64,000 nucleotides of DNA from Leptospira sp. 96542. GTDB lineage: Bacteria > Spirochaetota > Leptospiria > Leptospirales > Leptospiraceae. The notes under the pieces were generated by a model that had not been told where the DNA came from, ran no database searches, and saw only the letters and a list, made by a program, of their open reading frames with translations. Of this stretch, positions 15,773 to 25,468 are shown piece after piece (position 1 is the first letter of the stretch; each line of letters opens with the position of its first letter). The DNA is taken from positions 1 through 64,000 of the forward strand of contig JARJFC010000008.1 in the NCBI GenBank assembly GCA_029310945.1, given 5' to 3'. The position numbers and the translations under genes are program-made.

Positions 15773-16834
15773 ATGAAACGTTATGACAGCTTAGATTTTT
15801 TTCGAGGCCTTGCTGTCGTGATCATGGTCTTTGTGAATCTACCTGGGTCCTGGAGCCATATGTATCCGGCCCTAAAACATGCAGATCCAAGCGGAATTCA
15901 CCTTGCCGATCTGGTCTTTCCAATGTTTCTCTGGTCTGTCGGATATGCATTCGGAATTCAGAGTGAAAGATTAAAAACTAATATTAGTTATAAATTGTTT
16001 ATACGTTCTATTCTTTTGATATTTTTGGGTTTTTGTTTGGCTTTCCTAAGTGATCCAAATATTCAATCAGTACGAATCCCTGGAGTTTTGCAACGGATTG
16101 GTGTCATTTATTCTGTCTTTGCAATTGTAATTTATTTATTTCCCGTTTACCCATCTTTGGTAGTAATCTCTATGTTCGCAATTTTTTGTTCGTATACCAA
16201 TTTGTATTGGGATCAAACAAATTTTTTTTGGTCAGAAAGAGAGGTTGCCTTTCCAGGTTCGATCGCAGCCCATTTTGATCGTTTCATTTTTTCAGAAAAT
16301 CACCTATGGAAAGTTACACGCAAATTTGATCCTGAGGGACTTATCTCCACGGTTTTTTCAATCTTAACTTCTAGTTTGGGTTTTTTTCATTTCAAAGTGA
16401 AGAAAGAGCCGAAACATAAAATTACGTTTTTTATATTCATAGTATTTGGTTGTCTCATTACGTATTTTATTTTTCCGATTCGAAAGATGGACTGGACTCC
16501 TAGTTATAGTTTTTTCACTGGATTGATTCTATTTTTAATTTTTAGCTGCATCGAAATTTTCTTAGAAATCCTAGATTCCAAATTCCAAAGCTTGGCCACT
16601 TGTTATTTCGGGTGGATATTCCTTTTTGGGAGAAGGGCGCTGTTTTGTTTTTTATTCATTGGTGTTTTCGCACGGATGGATTTTTTCAATCATTTTCGTT
16701 TTTCCGTGTCCCAACTTTTGGGACAGTTTTTTCCATTTGAGGTGGTAAGCCTCATCTTCTCTGCCCTATTTTTGGTTCCCCTGGCGATCGGAACTTTTTT
16801 ATGGGAGAAAATCCCTCAAATTTCCAAAAAGTAA
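15773..16834 (+). CDS. HGSNAT/DUF5009-like membrane acyltransferase
   Basis: The 353-residue protein has about ten membrane segments and begins with RYDSLDFFRGLAVVIMVFVN, followed by PGSW and HLADLVFPMFLWSVG. This is the signature of the heparan-alpha-glucosaminide N-acetyltransferase-like (YeiB/DUF5009-related) family. Such proteins move acetyl groups from cytosolic acetyl-CoA to sugars across a membrane. The conserved His of the family would be the one in ALKHADPSGIHLAD. The target in this organism is unknown; an envelope polysaccharide or LPS sugar is a reasonable guess. It lies 13 bp after the unknown gene at 14875. Confidence 0.72.
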   Translation: MKRYDSLDFFRGLAVVIMVFVNLPGSWSHMYPALKHADPSGIHLADLVFPMFLWSVGYAFGIQSERLKTNISYKLFIRSILLIFLGFCLAFLSDPNIQSVRIPGVLQRIGVIYSVFAIVIYLFPVYPSLVVISMFAIFCSYTNLYWDQTNFFWSEREVAFPGSIAAHFDRFIFSENHLWKVTRKFDPEGLISTVFSILTSSLGFFHFKVKKEPKHKITFFIFIVFGCLITYFIFPIRKMDWTPSYSFFTGLILFLIFSCIEIFLEILDSKFQSLATCYFGWIFLFGRRALFCFLFIGVFARMDFFNHFRFSVSQLLGQFFPFEVVSLIFSALFLVPLAIGTFLWEKIPQISKK

Positions 16835-16970
16835 ACATTCAGCCAGATTGTGAACCATGTTCAAAAAAATTGGAAATAAGTTTCTGAATTTTATTTGACA
16901 TTGGTTCAAAAACGCACAGAAATGATGCAATTGCGAAAAATATGTCAAATTTGTTCCGATTGGGGGAAAA

Positions 16971-18236
16971 ATGAAATCAAAATTGAAAATTCTGGTCCTT
17001 GTGGCCATATTCTGTGCCAGTGCAATCCAAGCACAGTCACAAAGCTCGATGTTCCAAAGAGTGGGAGTCATTGGTGACTCACTCAGTCATGGTTTTTTTG
17101 GGGTCACAGTGGAGAAAAAGACCCAAGATTGGGCTTATCCTGTCCTTGTATCCAAACAAGCTGGTGGATCTGTTAGTTATAATGTTTTAAAAGGGCCTTA
17201 TGTCAATTTGGAAGAGGTTCTGAAATGGAACTGTGGAATTTTCTGCATTGCCGAAAGTATCATCGGTGGAAATGAAAAGACAGTTTCTCTCCCCACTCAT
17301 GCGGGAATTACAGGGGCTGAATACACCACTGTTCTCCGAACTTCAGGCAAATGTGAAGACATCACTGCCACCAAACAAGAGAAACAATGGTATTGGGAAA
17401 CTTGGTATTGGTACACTTATCGTTGGGTGACAGTGGCCGATTGTAAAGAACCAGATAAATTCCACCAATATGGACTTCGGGACTCTGGAACTCAGGCACA
17501 AATTATGGAAAAAGTGAAACCTACTTTCCTTTTTGGAACTGCTGGTGCCAACCATGTACTTTGCACGGCACTCCATACTTCACTTGATTGTTTGGACGAA
17601 GCTAGATTCAAAAGAGACATTCGCGAGTTTTTCCGCCGAATGTCTGCTATGGGGAGTTTGCAAGGTGGAGTTTTGTTCACAATTCCTAACGTAACTTCCA
17701 TTGCATTTTTGGAAAATTATAGAGATCCAAGTGGTCGTGCGAACTATACCGGTTTGAAAGCTTTTTATCGTAATTCGGTTTCGAATCCAAACCAAGTGTT
17801 AGATGCGTCAGAGATAGCAACAATTTCTAATTTTTTAACCATGCTCAATAACGAAATCAAAGCACAAGGGGCAACGATGCGTTTTGCAGTGGCGGATCTC
17901 AAAGTGGTGTTTGATGATTTAAAAGAGAATGGTCGTCCCCTCAGTAGTTCTTCTGGTTGGTCTCCTGGAAATGCCAGAGCAAACTGGCCACTGCCGAACC
18001 AACCAGGTGTGTTTGGATTGGATGGAGTTCACCCGAATATGTATGGTCATTCCGTATTTGCAAATGAATTGATCAAATCAATTAACGCACGTTATGGGTT
18101 TTCAATTCCTCAAGTGAGCGAATACACTGCTTGGTATTATGATTCGCTCAATAGAAACCCGGTAGACCTTAAAAAATTCTTAACTGAGAATATTTTTGGC
18201 CAAGCTATCTCTTGGGTAGTTTCGATTTTTGCGTAA
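16971..18236 (+). CDS. SGNH/GDSL-family hydrolase, exported
   Basis: The 421-residue protein has a cleavable signal (about 1-24, AIQAQSQS) and the GDSL block [11 protein letters not shown] with the nucleophile Ser37. Near the C-terminus is DGVHPN, giving Asp351 and His354 of the triad. The third family block, usually GxND, appears as TAGANHVLC, so the oxyanion Asn may be supplied differently. It should act in the periplasm or outside as an esterase or lipase. Several Cys residues could form disulfides. The ribosome-binding site is GGGGGA. The gene is followed after 10 bp by a membrane-anchored protein, which may be a dedicated partner. Confidence 0.78.
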   Translation: MKSKLKILVLVAIFCASAIQAQSQSSMFQRVGVIGDSLSHGFFGVTVEKKTQDWAYPVLVSKQAGGSVSYNVLKGPYVNLEEVLKWNCGIFCIAESIIGGNEKTVSLPTHAGITGAEYTTVLRTSGKCEDITATKQEKQWYWETWYWYTYRWVTVADCKEPDKFHQYGLRDSGTQAQIMEKVKPTFLFGTAGANHVLCTALHTSLDCLDEARFKRDIREFFRRMSAMGSLQGGVLFTIPNVTSIAFLENYRDPSGRANYTGLKAFYRNSVSNPNQVLDASEIATISNFLTMLNNEIKAQGATMRFAVADLKVVFDDLKENGRPLSSSSGWSPGNARANWPLPNQPGVFGLDGVHPNMYGHSVFANELIKSINARYGFSIPQVSEYTAWYYDSLNRNPVDLKKFLTENIFGQAISWVVSIFA

Positions 18237-18246
18237 GGAGTAAACG

Positions 18247-18918
18247 ATGAATAAACGGCTCATAGTTTTACTTTCAGTCTGTGGTCTAGTGTTAGTTGGT
18301 TCCATTGCCCTTTTATTTAAAGGGCAAGGTGACACAATAACTACCAACAAAACAAAATTAGATATGAATTCTTCTGAGTCCAAACGAATTGCAGATTTTA
18401 TATTTGAAGAGCCAGAATTTGCAGATGCTCCCAATCCAGAAGAAATGGAACTTGCGCAAGCTGAAGTGCTTTGGCCGTTTGCTTTGGAGAAAAAACCAAA
18501 TCGCAAAGAGGAAGTGAAAGAAGAGTGGAGGGAGTTTGCTGCCAAACACCCAAACAACTTTTATATACCTCGTGAGATGCGACCAAAGCCAACTGAGGCG
18601 GAAGAGAAAATTCAAATCCAAACGATGGAAACTTTTGCTGCGATGGATGCAATGCAGGCGGCTTCGGTTTCTAAATCAAAATGGTCTGACGCTGCCAATG
18701 CAAAAGAACCGAATGTTCGACCTGAACCTAAGGATCAAAAAGTTTACTTTGATTATAAAATCCATGAGTTGGAATCGCGGATACAAATGATCGAATATTG
18801 GATGGAAAATAAACAACCAACCTCTGCGACTCGTTTATCTGCTGAAAAAGACATTCAGTTGTGGAAAAAAGAACTAACTTCGTTAAAAGAAATACGAAGC
18901 CAAGTTCCAAACACATAA
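18247..18918 (+). CDS. Membrane-anchored protein of unknown function
   Basis: The 223-residue protein has one N-terminal membrane anchor (about 5-24) and then a hydrophilic, charged periplasmic part. A stretch near the C-terminus (HELESRIQMIEYWMENK to LWKKELTSLKEIR) is probably coiled coil. Strong AAGGAG 8 bases before ATG. Its 10-bp distance from the SGNH hydrolase gene suggests an operon. The layout of one anchor plus a helical body recalls lipase-specific foldases, but I see no sequence signature of that family, so this is only a hypothesis. Confidence 0.65.
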   Translation: MNKRLIVLLSVCGLVLVGSIALLFKGQGDTITTNKTKLDMNSSESKRIADFIFEEPEFADAPNPEEMELAQAEVLWPFALEKKPNRKEEVKEEWREFAAKHPNNFYIPREMRPKPTEAEEKIQIQTMETFAAMDAMQAASVSKSKWSDAANAKEPNVRPEPKDQKVYFDYKIHELESRIQMIEYWMENKQPTSATRLSAEKDIQLWKKELTSLKEIRSQVPNT

Positions 18919-18930
18919 TACCAAACAATT

Positions 18931-18965
18931 CTTTGTATGTCCGACCAATGTTTGGACATACGAAG
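18931..18965. terminator. Strong hairpin after the SGNH operon
   Basis: CTTTGTATGTCC (18931-18942) pairs with GGACATACGAAG (18954-18965): an 8-bp perfect inner stem plus three outer pairs around one mismatch, with an 11-base loop. It sits 13 bases after the stop of the 18247 gene. The T-run afterwards is poor, so it may be a terminator without a classic U-tract or an mRNA-stabilising hairpin. Confidence 0.45.
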
Positions 18966-19021
18966 TTCTAATCATTCCAGAAACAAGTTTACAATTTCCT
19001 ATCATACGTTAAATATTCATT

Positions 19022-20587
19022 ATGAATCGTTTTTTTATTATTTTCATTTATCTCTTCCTTATGGCGACCATACATTGTGGTGAAAACCGGAACCAAACCC
19101 CATCGGAACCAGAGGTATCTGTGGAAGAAGAAATACCAACATCCGTACTTTTGCAAAATTTGGATGCGGAGGATGTTTTTACTCGTTCGCAAGCAACCAT
19201 ACAGTTGGGCAGTCGAAATGTGAAAGTAGCCATTCCCAAACTTCGTTTGTTGTTAAACGATAAAAATCCTGGAGTTCGAGCGGGTGCTGCCATTGCACTT
19301 GGAGACCTGCAGGATAAAAAATCCACAAATACCATTGTACGATTATTAAGTGAAGATAGTGAAAATCCGAAAGACGTTTACTTAGATGCGCTCACAAGGA
19401 TGAAAGATGTTTCCGCATCTTCTTCCATTTATCCATTATTGGATTCGGACAATCCAACACTCCGATTACAAACGGTTGAGGCTCTGGTGCAGTTGGGAGC
19501 AAAACAAGTCGGCGGACAAATTTTGATTTTAGCAAAAAAAAATTCAGACAGGGAAAAAGCAAAAACATTTGCGATGGCCTTGGGTAAATTGAAATTTTCA
19601 CCTGCGGAAAGTTATTTGGTAGGCCTAACAAAATTAGAAGACGGTTCACCCACGTTGGCTGCCAGTTATTTGGCTTTGGGACGGATTGGAGCCAAATCTT
19701 CCGCTCAGATACTAGTAGAAGCAATTTCTAAAAAATATTCGAAAGGCAAAGAAAATGCTTCTCTCGCTCTCATCGAAATTGGAGATGCTAAAGTGATACC
19801 AGGTGTTTTTCCCACTTTGACATCGGAAGACGACGAAACAAGGATGTATGGAACGGATGTTTTGTGTAATATCCCGTCGATAGAAGCAGCAAAATTGGCC
19901 TTCGGTGTTTTGAATTCCGACAAAATGAAGTTTTGGGGGAGTGCAGCAAAAGTTATTGGTCGACAGAAATACAAAGAAGCTCGTTCCAAACTAGAATCTT
20001 TGTTAGTGGATAAAAATGCACCAGACAGAGATTCGTTTGCGGAAGCTTTGGGTTGGATTGGAGATCCAGGTTCGATCCCAGTTTTGCGAAAGGTGTTGGT
20101 CTCGGGTGATAAGGAAGGACCGTATGGGTCGGCTTGGGCACTTGGGATTTTACGAGCAGAAGAAGCTGTTCCAGATTTGATAGATGTTTTGGATGGAGAT
20201 GACGCCAAACTAACGTCATATGCTCTGGAGGCATTGGGTTCCATTGCGCATCCTAGCAGTTTGGATGCACTGGAGAATTTTTTAAAAAAAAGACCAAAAC
20301 TCGCACCTCAAATACTATCTGCTATTACTTTGATTCCCACCGATCGCGCTCTGGACGTTTTACATTCGGCAATGGAATCAAAGGATGAAGATGTTTACAG
20401 ACCAGCCATGGAAGAGGTAGCAAGACGTAAGGATAAAAAATCCATCCCTATACTCATTTCATTTGTGCGTGCAAACAATGCAGAAAAAAGACGGCTTTCA
20501 TACTACGCTTTAACATCCATTACTGGTGAACGTTTTCGAACAGCAAAGGATTGGATTGATTGGGCTTCTAAAAATTCGATTAAGTAA
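19022..20587 (+). CDS. HEAT-repeat lipoprotein
   Basis: The 521-residue protein has a signal sequence ending ATIHC (probable lipidated Cys19) and then about twelve HEAT/PBS-lyase-like helical repeats from residue 45 to the end. Examples are PKLRLLLNDKNPGVRAGAAI ALGDL and IPVLRKVLVSGDKEGPYGSA WALGIL. Such solenoids bind proteins. It should be membrane-anchored and periplasmic or surface-exposed. Its 3' end overlaps the end of the convergent peroxiredoxin gene by 8 bp. The partner is unknown. Confidence 0.78.
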   Translation: MNRFFIIFIYLFLMATIHCGENRNQTPSEPEVSVEEEIPTSVLLQNLDAEDVFTRSQATIQLGSRNVKVAIPKLRLLLNDKNPGVRAGAAIALGDLQDKKSTNTIVRLLSEDSENPKDVYLDALTRMKDVSASSSIYPLLDSDNPTLRLQTVEALVQLGAKQVGGQILILAKKNSDREKAKTFAMALGKLKFSPAESYLVGLTKLEDGSPTLAASYLALGRIGAKSSAQILVEAISKKYSKGKENASLALIEIGDAKVIPGVFPTLTSEDDETRMYGTDVLCNIPSIEAAKLAFGVLNSDKMKFWGSAAKVIGRQKYKEARSKLESLLVDKNAPDRDSFAEALGWIGDPGSIPVLRKVLVSGDKEGPYGSAWALGILRAEEAVPDLIDVLDGDDAKLTSYALEALGSIAHPSSLDALENFLKKRPKLAPQILSAITLIPTDRALDVLHSAMESKDEDVYRPAMEEVARRKDKKSIPILISFVRANNAEKRRLSYYALTSITGERFRTAKDWIDWASKNSIK

Positions 20588-21113
20588 ATTTTTTTTTCAT
20601 CGAGAGTAATTCGTTAATGAATTTTTTGATGTTTGGAACACCATACTGTTGTTTAGGGATAAGGCTTTTGACTAGTTTCCCGTCCTTGTATGCAAAAATT
20701 CCGTGGGCTAGTCTATGAGAACTTGTAACACCAATGCCCAAACTTTCTTTAAAATTCTGAACCATCTCTTTATCACAACCATCTAAACTAAACTCCAAAC
20801 CTTTGAGGTTTGGGTGTAGTTTTTTGACTTCTGACCAAGATGATTTTCCGTCGGATGATATATGACAGATCTTCGCATCTATTCCCTTTTCACTTAGTAG
20901 AATTTCTAGGTCATACACTTCTGCCCCACAAGCATGGGATTTTACATTGGGGAGAGTGGAAATAAAAAAGTATCCCTTATTAATAAATATCTCGTCAAAC
21001 TTCTGTTTGGTATTATGAACGCCCTTAAATTTTGGAACTAAAGGGAGTTCATTACCAAGTTTTGGTCTTTTACCAACAAGCTGGATTTTTTTGTTACCAA
21101 GAAAAACATTCAT
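20580..21113 (-). CDS. Tpx-like thiol peroxidase (peroxiredoxin)
   Basis: The 177-residue protein (start ATG 21113) has a thioredoxin fold of the thiol-peroxidase type: the N-terminal VGKRPKLGNELPLV, then the active-site region STLPNVKSHACGAEVYDLE with the likely peroxidatic Cys, IDAKICHISSD, and a C-terminal GVTSSHRLAHGIFAYKDGKL. A second Cys (AKIC, CHIS) could resolve. The usual PS.DTxVC box is replaced by PNVKSHAC, so it is a divergent member. Its start codon lies 2 bp after the stop of the COG0523 GTPase gene, so it is translationally coupled. Zur-type operators in front of that gene probably control both. Confidence 0.7.
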   Translation of the reverse strand: MNVFLGNKKIQLVGKRPKLGNELPLVPKFKGVHNTKQKFDEIFINKGYFFISTLPNVKSHACGAEVYDLEILLSEKGIDAKICHISSDGKSSWSEVKKLHPNLKGLEFSLDGCDKEMVQNFKESLGIGVTSSHRLAHGIFAYKDGKLVKSLIPKQQYGVPNIKKFINELLSMKKKFT

Positions 21114-21115
21114 AG

Positions 21116-22351
21116 TTAGCCAACTTTTGCGGTTTGGTTTTCTTCTTCGACTTCTTCCATCATAACGTCCCAATCAGGAAATGGATCATCAAGGTTCGCC
21201 CAAAACTCAGGCCCTTTTTCCATTTCTTGGTCTGTTAGCAAACATTTGTTCAGCGATTCAGTGATTTTTTCTTTGTTCATCTCTTTTCCAATCAGAACAA
21301 TTTCTTGCCTTCGATCACCCCATGGTTCGATCCATAGTGATTTTACGTTGGCCTGAAAATCAGGATCATCTGGGATTTCTTTTGGATCCACACTTGCCCA
21401 CCAGTATCCTTCAGGTTTGTATGATGATAAATTTCCAGCTTGTGAATAGAGGAGAACCCAATCCATTTTGCTTGCGAGCCAAACAAAACCTTTCGCCCGC
21501 AATAATCCTTTTTTTTCTGTTTCCAACCAATTCCAAAAACGTTTGGGATGGAATGGTGTCCTTTGTTTGTAAACAAAACTCGAAATTCCATACTCTTCTG
21601 TTTCTGGTTTGTGTTCACCCCGAAGTTCTTTTAACCAAAGAGGGGATTCGCTCGCCTTTTGAAAGTTAAACATTTTTGTATTTAAAACTTTCTCTAAACT
21701 GACTTTAGCAAAATCGGTTGTGATGATTTCAGCGTCAGCATTCAGAGAATGTAAGACCGAAAGTAGGTAGTTCTTTTTTTCTTCACCAAGGAGGCTAATT
21801 TTGTTTAGAATGATCACATTGGCAAATTCGATCTGGTCAACGAGAAGATCGGCGATGTCCCTTTCATCTTCCTCACCAGCTTCGAGTTTTCTATCTTTTA
21901 ACGATTCAAGTGATTTAAAATCACGTAAAAAATTAACTGCATCCACCACTGTGACCATTGTGTCGAGGTTCGTGAGTTCAGATAAGGAAACACCATTTTC
22001 ATCTTCAAAAGTGAATGTTTCGGCAATGGGGAGTGGTTCAGAAACGCCTGTGGATTCAATCAAGATATAATCGAAAGCACCATCTTTTGCAAGTTTGGTG
22101 ACCTCGATCAGAAGATCTTCCCTGAGTGTACAACAAATACAACCGTTGGACATTTCCACAAGTTTTTCGTTTGTGCGAGAAAGACCTGCTCCACCGTTTT
22201 TTACAAGTGCTGCGTCAATGTTCACTTCACTCATATCATTGACGATGACGGCTACTTTTTTGCCCTCACGGTTGGAAAGGATATGGTTGAGTAGGGTGGC
22301 TTTGCCAGCCCCTAAAAATCCAGAAAGTACGGTAACAGGTATTTTTTTCAT
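21116..22351 (-). CDS. COG0523/CobW-type GTPase, probable zinc metallochaperone
   Basis: The 411-residue protein (ATG 22351 behind GAGGAAAC) has a G3E P-loop at the N-terminus (VTVLSGFLGAGKATLLNH), the metal-binding CxCC motif at 71-74 (NGCICC), an ESTGVSEPLPIAETF segment, NKISLL as the base-recognition motif and a C-terminal CobW_C domain (residues about 285-380). COG0523 proteins of this type deliver zinc to client proteins during zinc shortage. Notably the P-loop reads GKAT: Ala18 stands where Thr or Ser normally holds Mg2+. Two 17-bp palindromes flank its promoter and the gene is coupled to a peroxiredoxin. The zinc role is inferred from family, operators and the znu genes nearby. Confidence 0.82.
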   Translation of the reverse strand: MKKIPVTVLSGFLGAGKATLLNHILSNREGKKVAVIVNDMSEVNIDAALVKNGGAGLSRTNEKLVEMSNGCICCTLREDLLIEVTKLAKDGAFDYILIESTGVSEPLPIAETFTFEDENGVSLSELTNLDTMVTVVDAVNFLRDFKSLESLKDRKLEAGEEDERDIADLLVDQIEFANVIILNKISLLGEEKKNYLLSVLHSLNADAEIITTDFAKVSLEKVLNTKMFNFQKASESPLWLKELRGEHKPETEEYGISSFVYKQRTPFHPKRFWNWLETEKKGLLRAKGFVWLASKMDWVLLYSQAGNLSSYKPEGYWWASVDPKEIPDDPDFQANVKSLWIEPWGDRRQEIVLIGKEMNKEKITESLNKCLLTDQEMEKGPEFWANLDDPFPDWDVMMEEVEEENQTAKVG

Positions 22352-22367
22352 TGTTTCCTCGGAATAG

Positions 22368-22384
22368 ATGCAATCAAGTTGCAT
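22368..22384 (-). promoter_or_regulatory. Zur-type operator A, overlapping the -10 element
   Basis: On the minus strand it reads ATGCAACTTGATTGCAT, a 17-bp palindrome. It shares spacing and arms with the sites at 22417-22433 and 25469-25485 (consensus ATGCAAC-N3-GTTGCAT). It overlaps the end of the -10 and the start of transcription of the COG0523 gene, an ideal repressor position. Confidence 0.65.
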
Positions 22385-22410
22385 TATTCCAGGTGCATTT
22401 TTTTTGTCAA
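22383..22410 (-). promoter_or_regulatory. Promoter of the COG0523-peroxiredoxin operon
   Basis: Minus-strand TTGACA (22405-22410) and AATAAT (22383-22388) with a 16-base spacer form a near-consensus sigma-70 promoter about 35 bases upstream of the start codon at 22351. It is bracketed by two copies of the 17-bp palindrome. Confidence 0.65.
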
Positions 22411-22416
22411 GTATAA

Positions 22417-22433
22417 ACGCAACAAAGTTGCAT
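22417..22433 (-). promoter_or_regulatory. Zur-type operator B, upstream of the -35 element
   Basis: Plus-strand ACGCAACAAAGTTGCAT matches the consensus ATGCAAC-N3-GTTGCAT at 13 of the 14 arm positions. It ends 6 bp upstream of the -35 hexamer and is 49 bp from operator A, centre to centre. Confidence 0.62.
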
Positions 22434-22663
22434 ATGCTCCAGGGGTACATTCTAATGTTTGTTATCGTGTGTTGGTGCGACCTAAGTGGACAATTTTTGT
22501 GCTTAACTAGGAAGGTTTGCGGATCATCGTAATGGCTTGGTGAACACCATTAGTTAAAACAAGATGAGTTTTTGTTCACAGATTTTTAAAAGAGAAAACT
22601 ATTTGTCTTTCTCTTTCCACATTCCAATGTATCACGAAACCCTAGTCTTTATAGGAGACAACG

Positions 22664-24421
22664 ATGATATCTAACAATTATTTTTCTGATAACCAAGACT
22701 TAATCGATCATTTTGACTCTCTCACTCCTTGGAATGAGATTATCGAAGCATACGAACAAAATTTTGAAGATTTCCAGGAATACCAAAAAACAAACAAGGA
22801 AGAACTCGCATATGCACCAGGCAATTATGAAGATGCAATCGAGTTTTATCGTTCCACACTCGAAGCGGGCGGGGACATTGCTGGAAATGACATCTCCCAA
22901 ATTGCCAAAGAAATGGATGAAGAGGGTTTGAAATACAAAGACGGGCAAGTTGGTTTTCCCAAAGCCATGTTAGGTGTTGTGGAAAAAATCAAATCAGCGG
23001 GATTACTTCCTTACGGAATCCATAGACATTATGGTGGACTTGGGCTACCTTCTGTCGTACAATCCATGTTATCTGAATCAGTATCCCGGGGGGATGGTTC
23101 ACTTGCCATCACGCTTGGTTGTATGAACCTTGCGGAAACTGTCGAACGATTTGGAACAGAAGAAATGATCCATGAATTTGTTCCGAAGATGGCGGCGGGT
23201 GAACTATGCGGCGCCATGGCACTCACAGAACCTAATTACGGATCAGACCTTCCCAATTTACAAACCAAAGCGGTAAAAGGTGAGGACGGTGTTTGGAAGA
23301 TCACAGGAACAAAACGTTTCATCACCCATGCTTGTGGTTTTGGAGATGCACCTTCCATCATTTTGACTTTGGCACGTACTGGTTCCACAACAAGTGGTGC
23401 ACGTGGCCTTTCCTTTTTTCTTGTTCATTCTAAAGATGTATTTGTTGCCTCCATTGAAAAGAAGATGGGTTTACATTGTTCACCAACTTGCGAAGTTGTT
23501 TTTGAAAACTCACCAGGTATCTTGATTGGGGATGAAGGCAAAGGGCTTGTGAAATATTCGATGGCGATGATGAACCAAGCACGTTTGAACATTGCGGCAC
23601 AGGCCATGGGCATTGCAACGGCAGCTTACTTCGAAGGCAAAAAATATGCTGAAGAAAGAGTTCAATTTGGAAAAACCATCAATAATATAACCGCTGTTAA
23701 AAAGATGCTCGATCGAATGGAACGCGAAGTTTCCGCAATGCGTTGTATTTTATATGAAGCAAGCCGTGCAGTGGATTTATACCGTTGGAAAGAAGAACGC
23801 GGTAAAATGAATGGAATCTCTGAAAAAGAGATCAAAAAAGACGAAAACTTTAAAAAATGGGAGAAATTAGCATCTCTTTTCACTCCGCTTTCCAAATACT
23901 ATATCACTGAAATGGCCAACTTGGTGGCTTACGATGCGATGCAAATCCATGGTGGTTCTGGTTACACAGAAGATTACGATGTGGCACGATTGTACCGTGA
24001 CGTTCGTATCACAAATATCTACGAAGGAACAACACAACTCCAAACCGTTGCGTGCATTGGCGGTATCGTTTCTGGTATGACAGACACTGGGATTTACCGT
24101 GAATACTTACAATCGGAAATGAAATCTATCTCTGCGTCCAAAGAACTAAACGATTTGTTCTCTCAATTTGAAACGATCGTTCGTGAATATTCAGAAATCG
24201 ATTCCACACCGCTGAGAGAAGAACTTGCATTCGAAGTGGTAGAATCTGCGGCTAGGTTCCATAATAGTTTACTCATGGAACGAAACGTAGGTCGAGCGAA
24301 AGTAGAAAGAAGAGAACATCGTAAAAATCTGACAGAGGCGTATATTTTGGATAGTTCAGCTATCATCTCTGCCAATCTAACAAGAGTTCGTGGAAAGAAA
24401 AAAAATCTTACACTCGCATAA
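22664..24421 (+). CDS. Acyl-CoA dehydrogenase
   Basis: The 585-residue flavoenzyme oxidises acyl-CoA to the trans-2-enoyl-CoA in the cytosol. Landmarks are [19 protein letters not shown] (FAD-side loop), [12 protein letters not shown], the [10 protein letters not shown] segment and the [23 protein letters not shown] region followed by [10 protein letters not shown], whose Glu is the likely catalytic base. The extra C-terminal part (about 460-585) is typical of the long-form, FadE-like enzymes. It has a strong TAGGAGA ribosome-binding site. It overlaps the amidohydrolase gene at its 3' end. No substrate length can be deduced. Confidence 0.88.
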   Translation: MISNNYFSDNQDLIDHFDSLTPWNEIIEAYEQNFEDFQEYQKTNKEELAYAPGNYEDAIEFYRSTLEAGGDIAGNDISQIAKEMDEEGLKYKDGQVGFPKAMLGVVEKIKSAGLLPYGIHRHYGGLGLPSVVQSMLSESVSRGDGSLAITLGCMNLAETVERFGTEEMIHEFVPKMAAGELCGAMALTEPNYGSDLPNLQTKAVKGEDGVWKITGTKRFITHACGFGDAPSIILTLARTGSTTSGARGLSFFLVHSKDVFVASIEKKMGLHCSPTCEVVFENSPGILIGDEGKGLVKYSMAMMNQARLNIAAQAMGIATAAYFEGKKYAEERVQFGKTINNITAVKKMLDRMEREVSAMRCILYEASRAVDLYRWKEERGKMNGISEKEIKKDENFKKWEKLASLFTPLSKYYITEMANLVAYDAMQIHGGSGYTEDYDVARLYRDVRITNIYEGTTQLQTVACIGGIVSGMTDTGIYREYLQSEMKSISASKELNDLFSQFETIVREYSEIDSTPLREELAFEVVESAARFHNSLLMERNVGRAKVERREHRKNLTEAYILDSSAIISANLTRVRGKKKNLTLA

Positions 24422-25433
24422 AAAAAATAAAAATCACCTTCTTCCGTGTTTCGCTTGTTTTGCGGGAGAGGGTAGAAAAGAAAATTTCCAAGCCAACAAT
24501 ACGGATAACAGGCATCTGGCTCCTTTTTCTTGGCTTGGGTTTCCTTCCATTACCGATGCTAAAAATCCAGCCCACCTAAAAACCTTAGAATCTCTCGGTA
24601 TCCCTTATGTCATAGACATCCACACACATTTTTTTCCAGAACATGTGATGAAACTCATTTGGCGTTGGTTCGACTCCGTCCACTGGGCCATTGCATACCG
24701 CACAAATGACAAAGAACGTGTAAAAAGTTTGCACCATAACGGAGTGAAGTGTTTCACAACTCTGAACTATGCACACAAACCAGGTATGGCAGAAGGGTTG
24801 AATGATTGGGTCTTCCAAAATTACAAAAATTGGGATGGAGCTATTCCTTTCGGAACCTTTTATCCAGAAGACGGTGTTTTGGAGTATGTACAAAGGGCCG
24901 TGGAGGAATACAAATTCATTGGATTTAAACTCCATTGCGAAGTGTCCAAATTGGATTTGAATGACCCAAGGCTTCGGGGCACATTTTTGTATTTAGAAGA
25001 GAAGGGTATCCCCATAGTCATCCACACAGGAACAGCACCACTCCCTGGTGAGTTTACGGGTATTGATTTCTTTCGTCCTTTTATGGAACGGTTTCCCAAA
25101 CTACATGTTATCGTTGCCCATATGGGTGCGGCAGAAATTTTGGAATATGCAGAATTACTCTCCCAATACCCAAACCTAACACTCGATACAACCATGGTGT
25201 TTGTGGATTTTTTGGCCACTGGCACTGAAAAGGAAGTGGAAAGGGCAGTCCCTCTCCTCGACCAATTTGCTGACCAAATCTATTTTGGTTCGGATTTTCC
25301 CAATATCCCATACAATTTAGCGCACCCGATCGAACGCCTGCTTGCTCTCCCGATTACGGACAGTTCGAAACGTAAGATCCTGTATGAAAATGCACAAAAA
25401 TTGTTGGCAAGGGCGGGGCATAATTTTTTCTAA
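24390..25433 (+). CDS. Amidohydrolase-2-type TIM-barrel hydrolase/decarboxylase
   Basis: The recognisable domain begins with [14 protein letters not shown] (metal His pair) near residue 73, followed by HCEVSK, the IHTG box, IVAHMGAAE and YFGSDFPN with the metal Asp. This is the amidohydrolase-2 family, which includes ACMSD-like decarboxylases and lactone hydrolases. The start is unclear. The frame opens with GTG 24390, 32 bp inside the acyl-CoA dehydrogenase gene, and the first 60 residues look unlike protein. No ATG occurs before the conserved domain, so a non-ATG start or a damaged 5' end are both possible. It is probably cotranscribed with the dehydrogenase. Confidence 0.7.
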   Translation: MERKKILHSHKKNKNHLLPCFACFAGEGRKENFQANNTDNRHLAPFSWLGFPSITDAKNPAHLKTLESLGIPYVIDIHTHFFPEHVMKLIWRWFDSVHWAIAYRTNDKERVKSLHHNGVKCFTTLNYAHKPGMAEGLNDWVFQNYKNWDGAIPFGTFYPEDGVLEYVQRAVEEYKFIGFKLHCEVSKLDLNDPRLRGTFLYLEEKGIPIVIHTGTAPLPGEFTGIDFFRPFMERFPKLHVIVAHMGAAEILEYAELLSQYPNLTLDTTMVFVDFLATGTEKEVERAVPLLDQFADQIYFGSDFPNIPYNLAHPIERLLALPITDSSKRKILYENAQKLLARAGHNFF

Positions 25434-25450
25434 ATAAAACGCAGTTGCAA
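25434..25450 (+). promoter_or_regulatory. Weak Zur-type operator D
   Basis: ATAAAACGCAGTTGCAA fits ATGCAAC-N3-GTTGCAT at 11 of 14 arm positions. It lies 35 bp upstream of the better site at 25469 and directly behind the amidohydrolase stop codon. It may be a secondary site. Confidence 0.35.
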
Positions 25451-25468
25451 ATAGAAAAAATATTGCAA

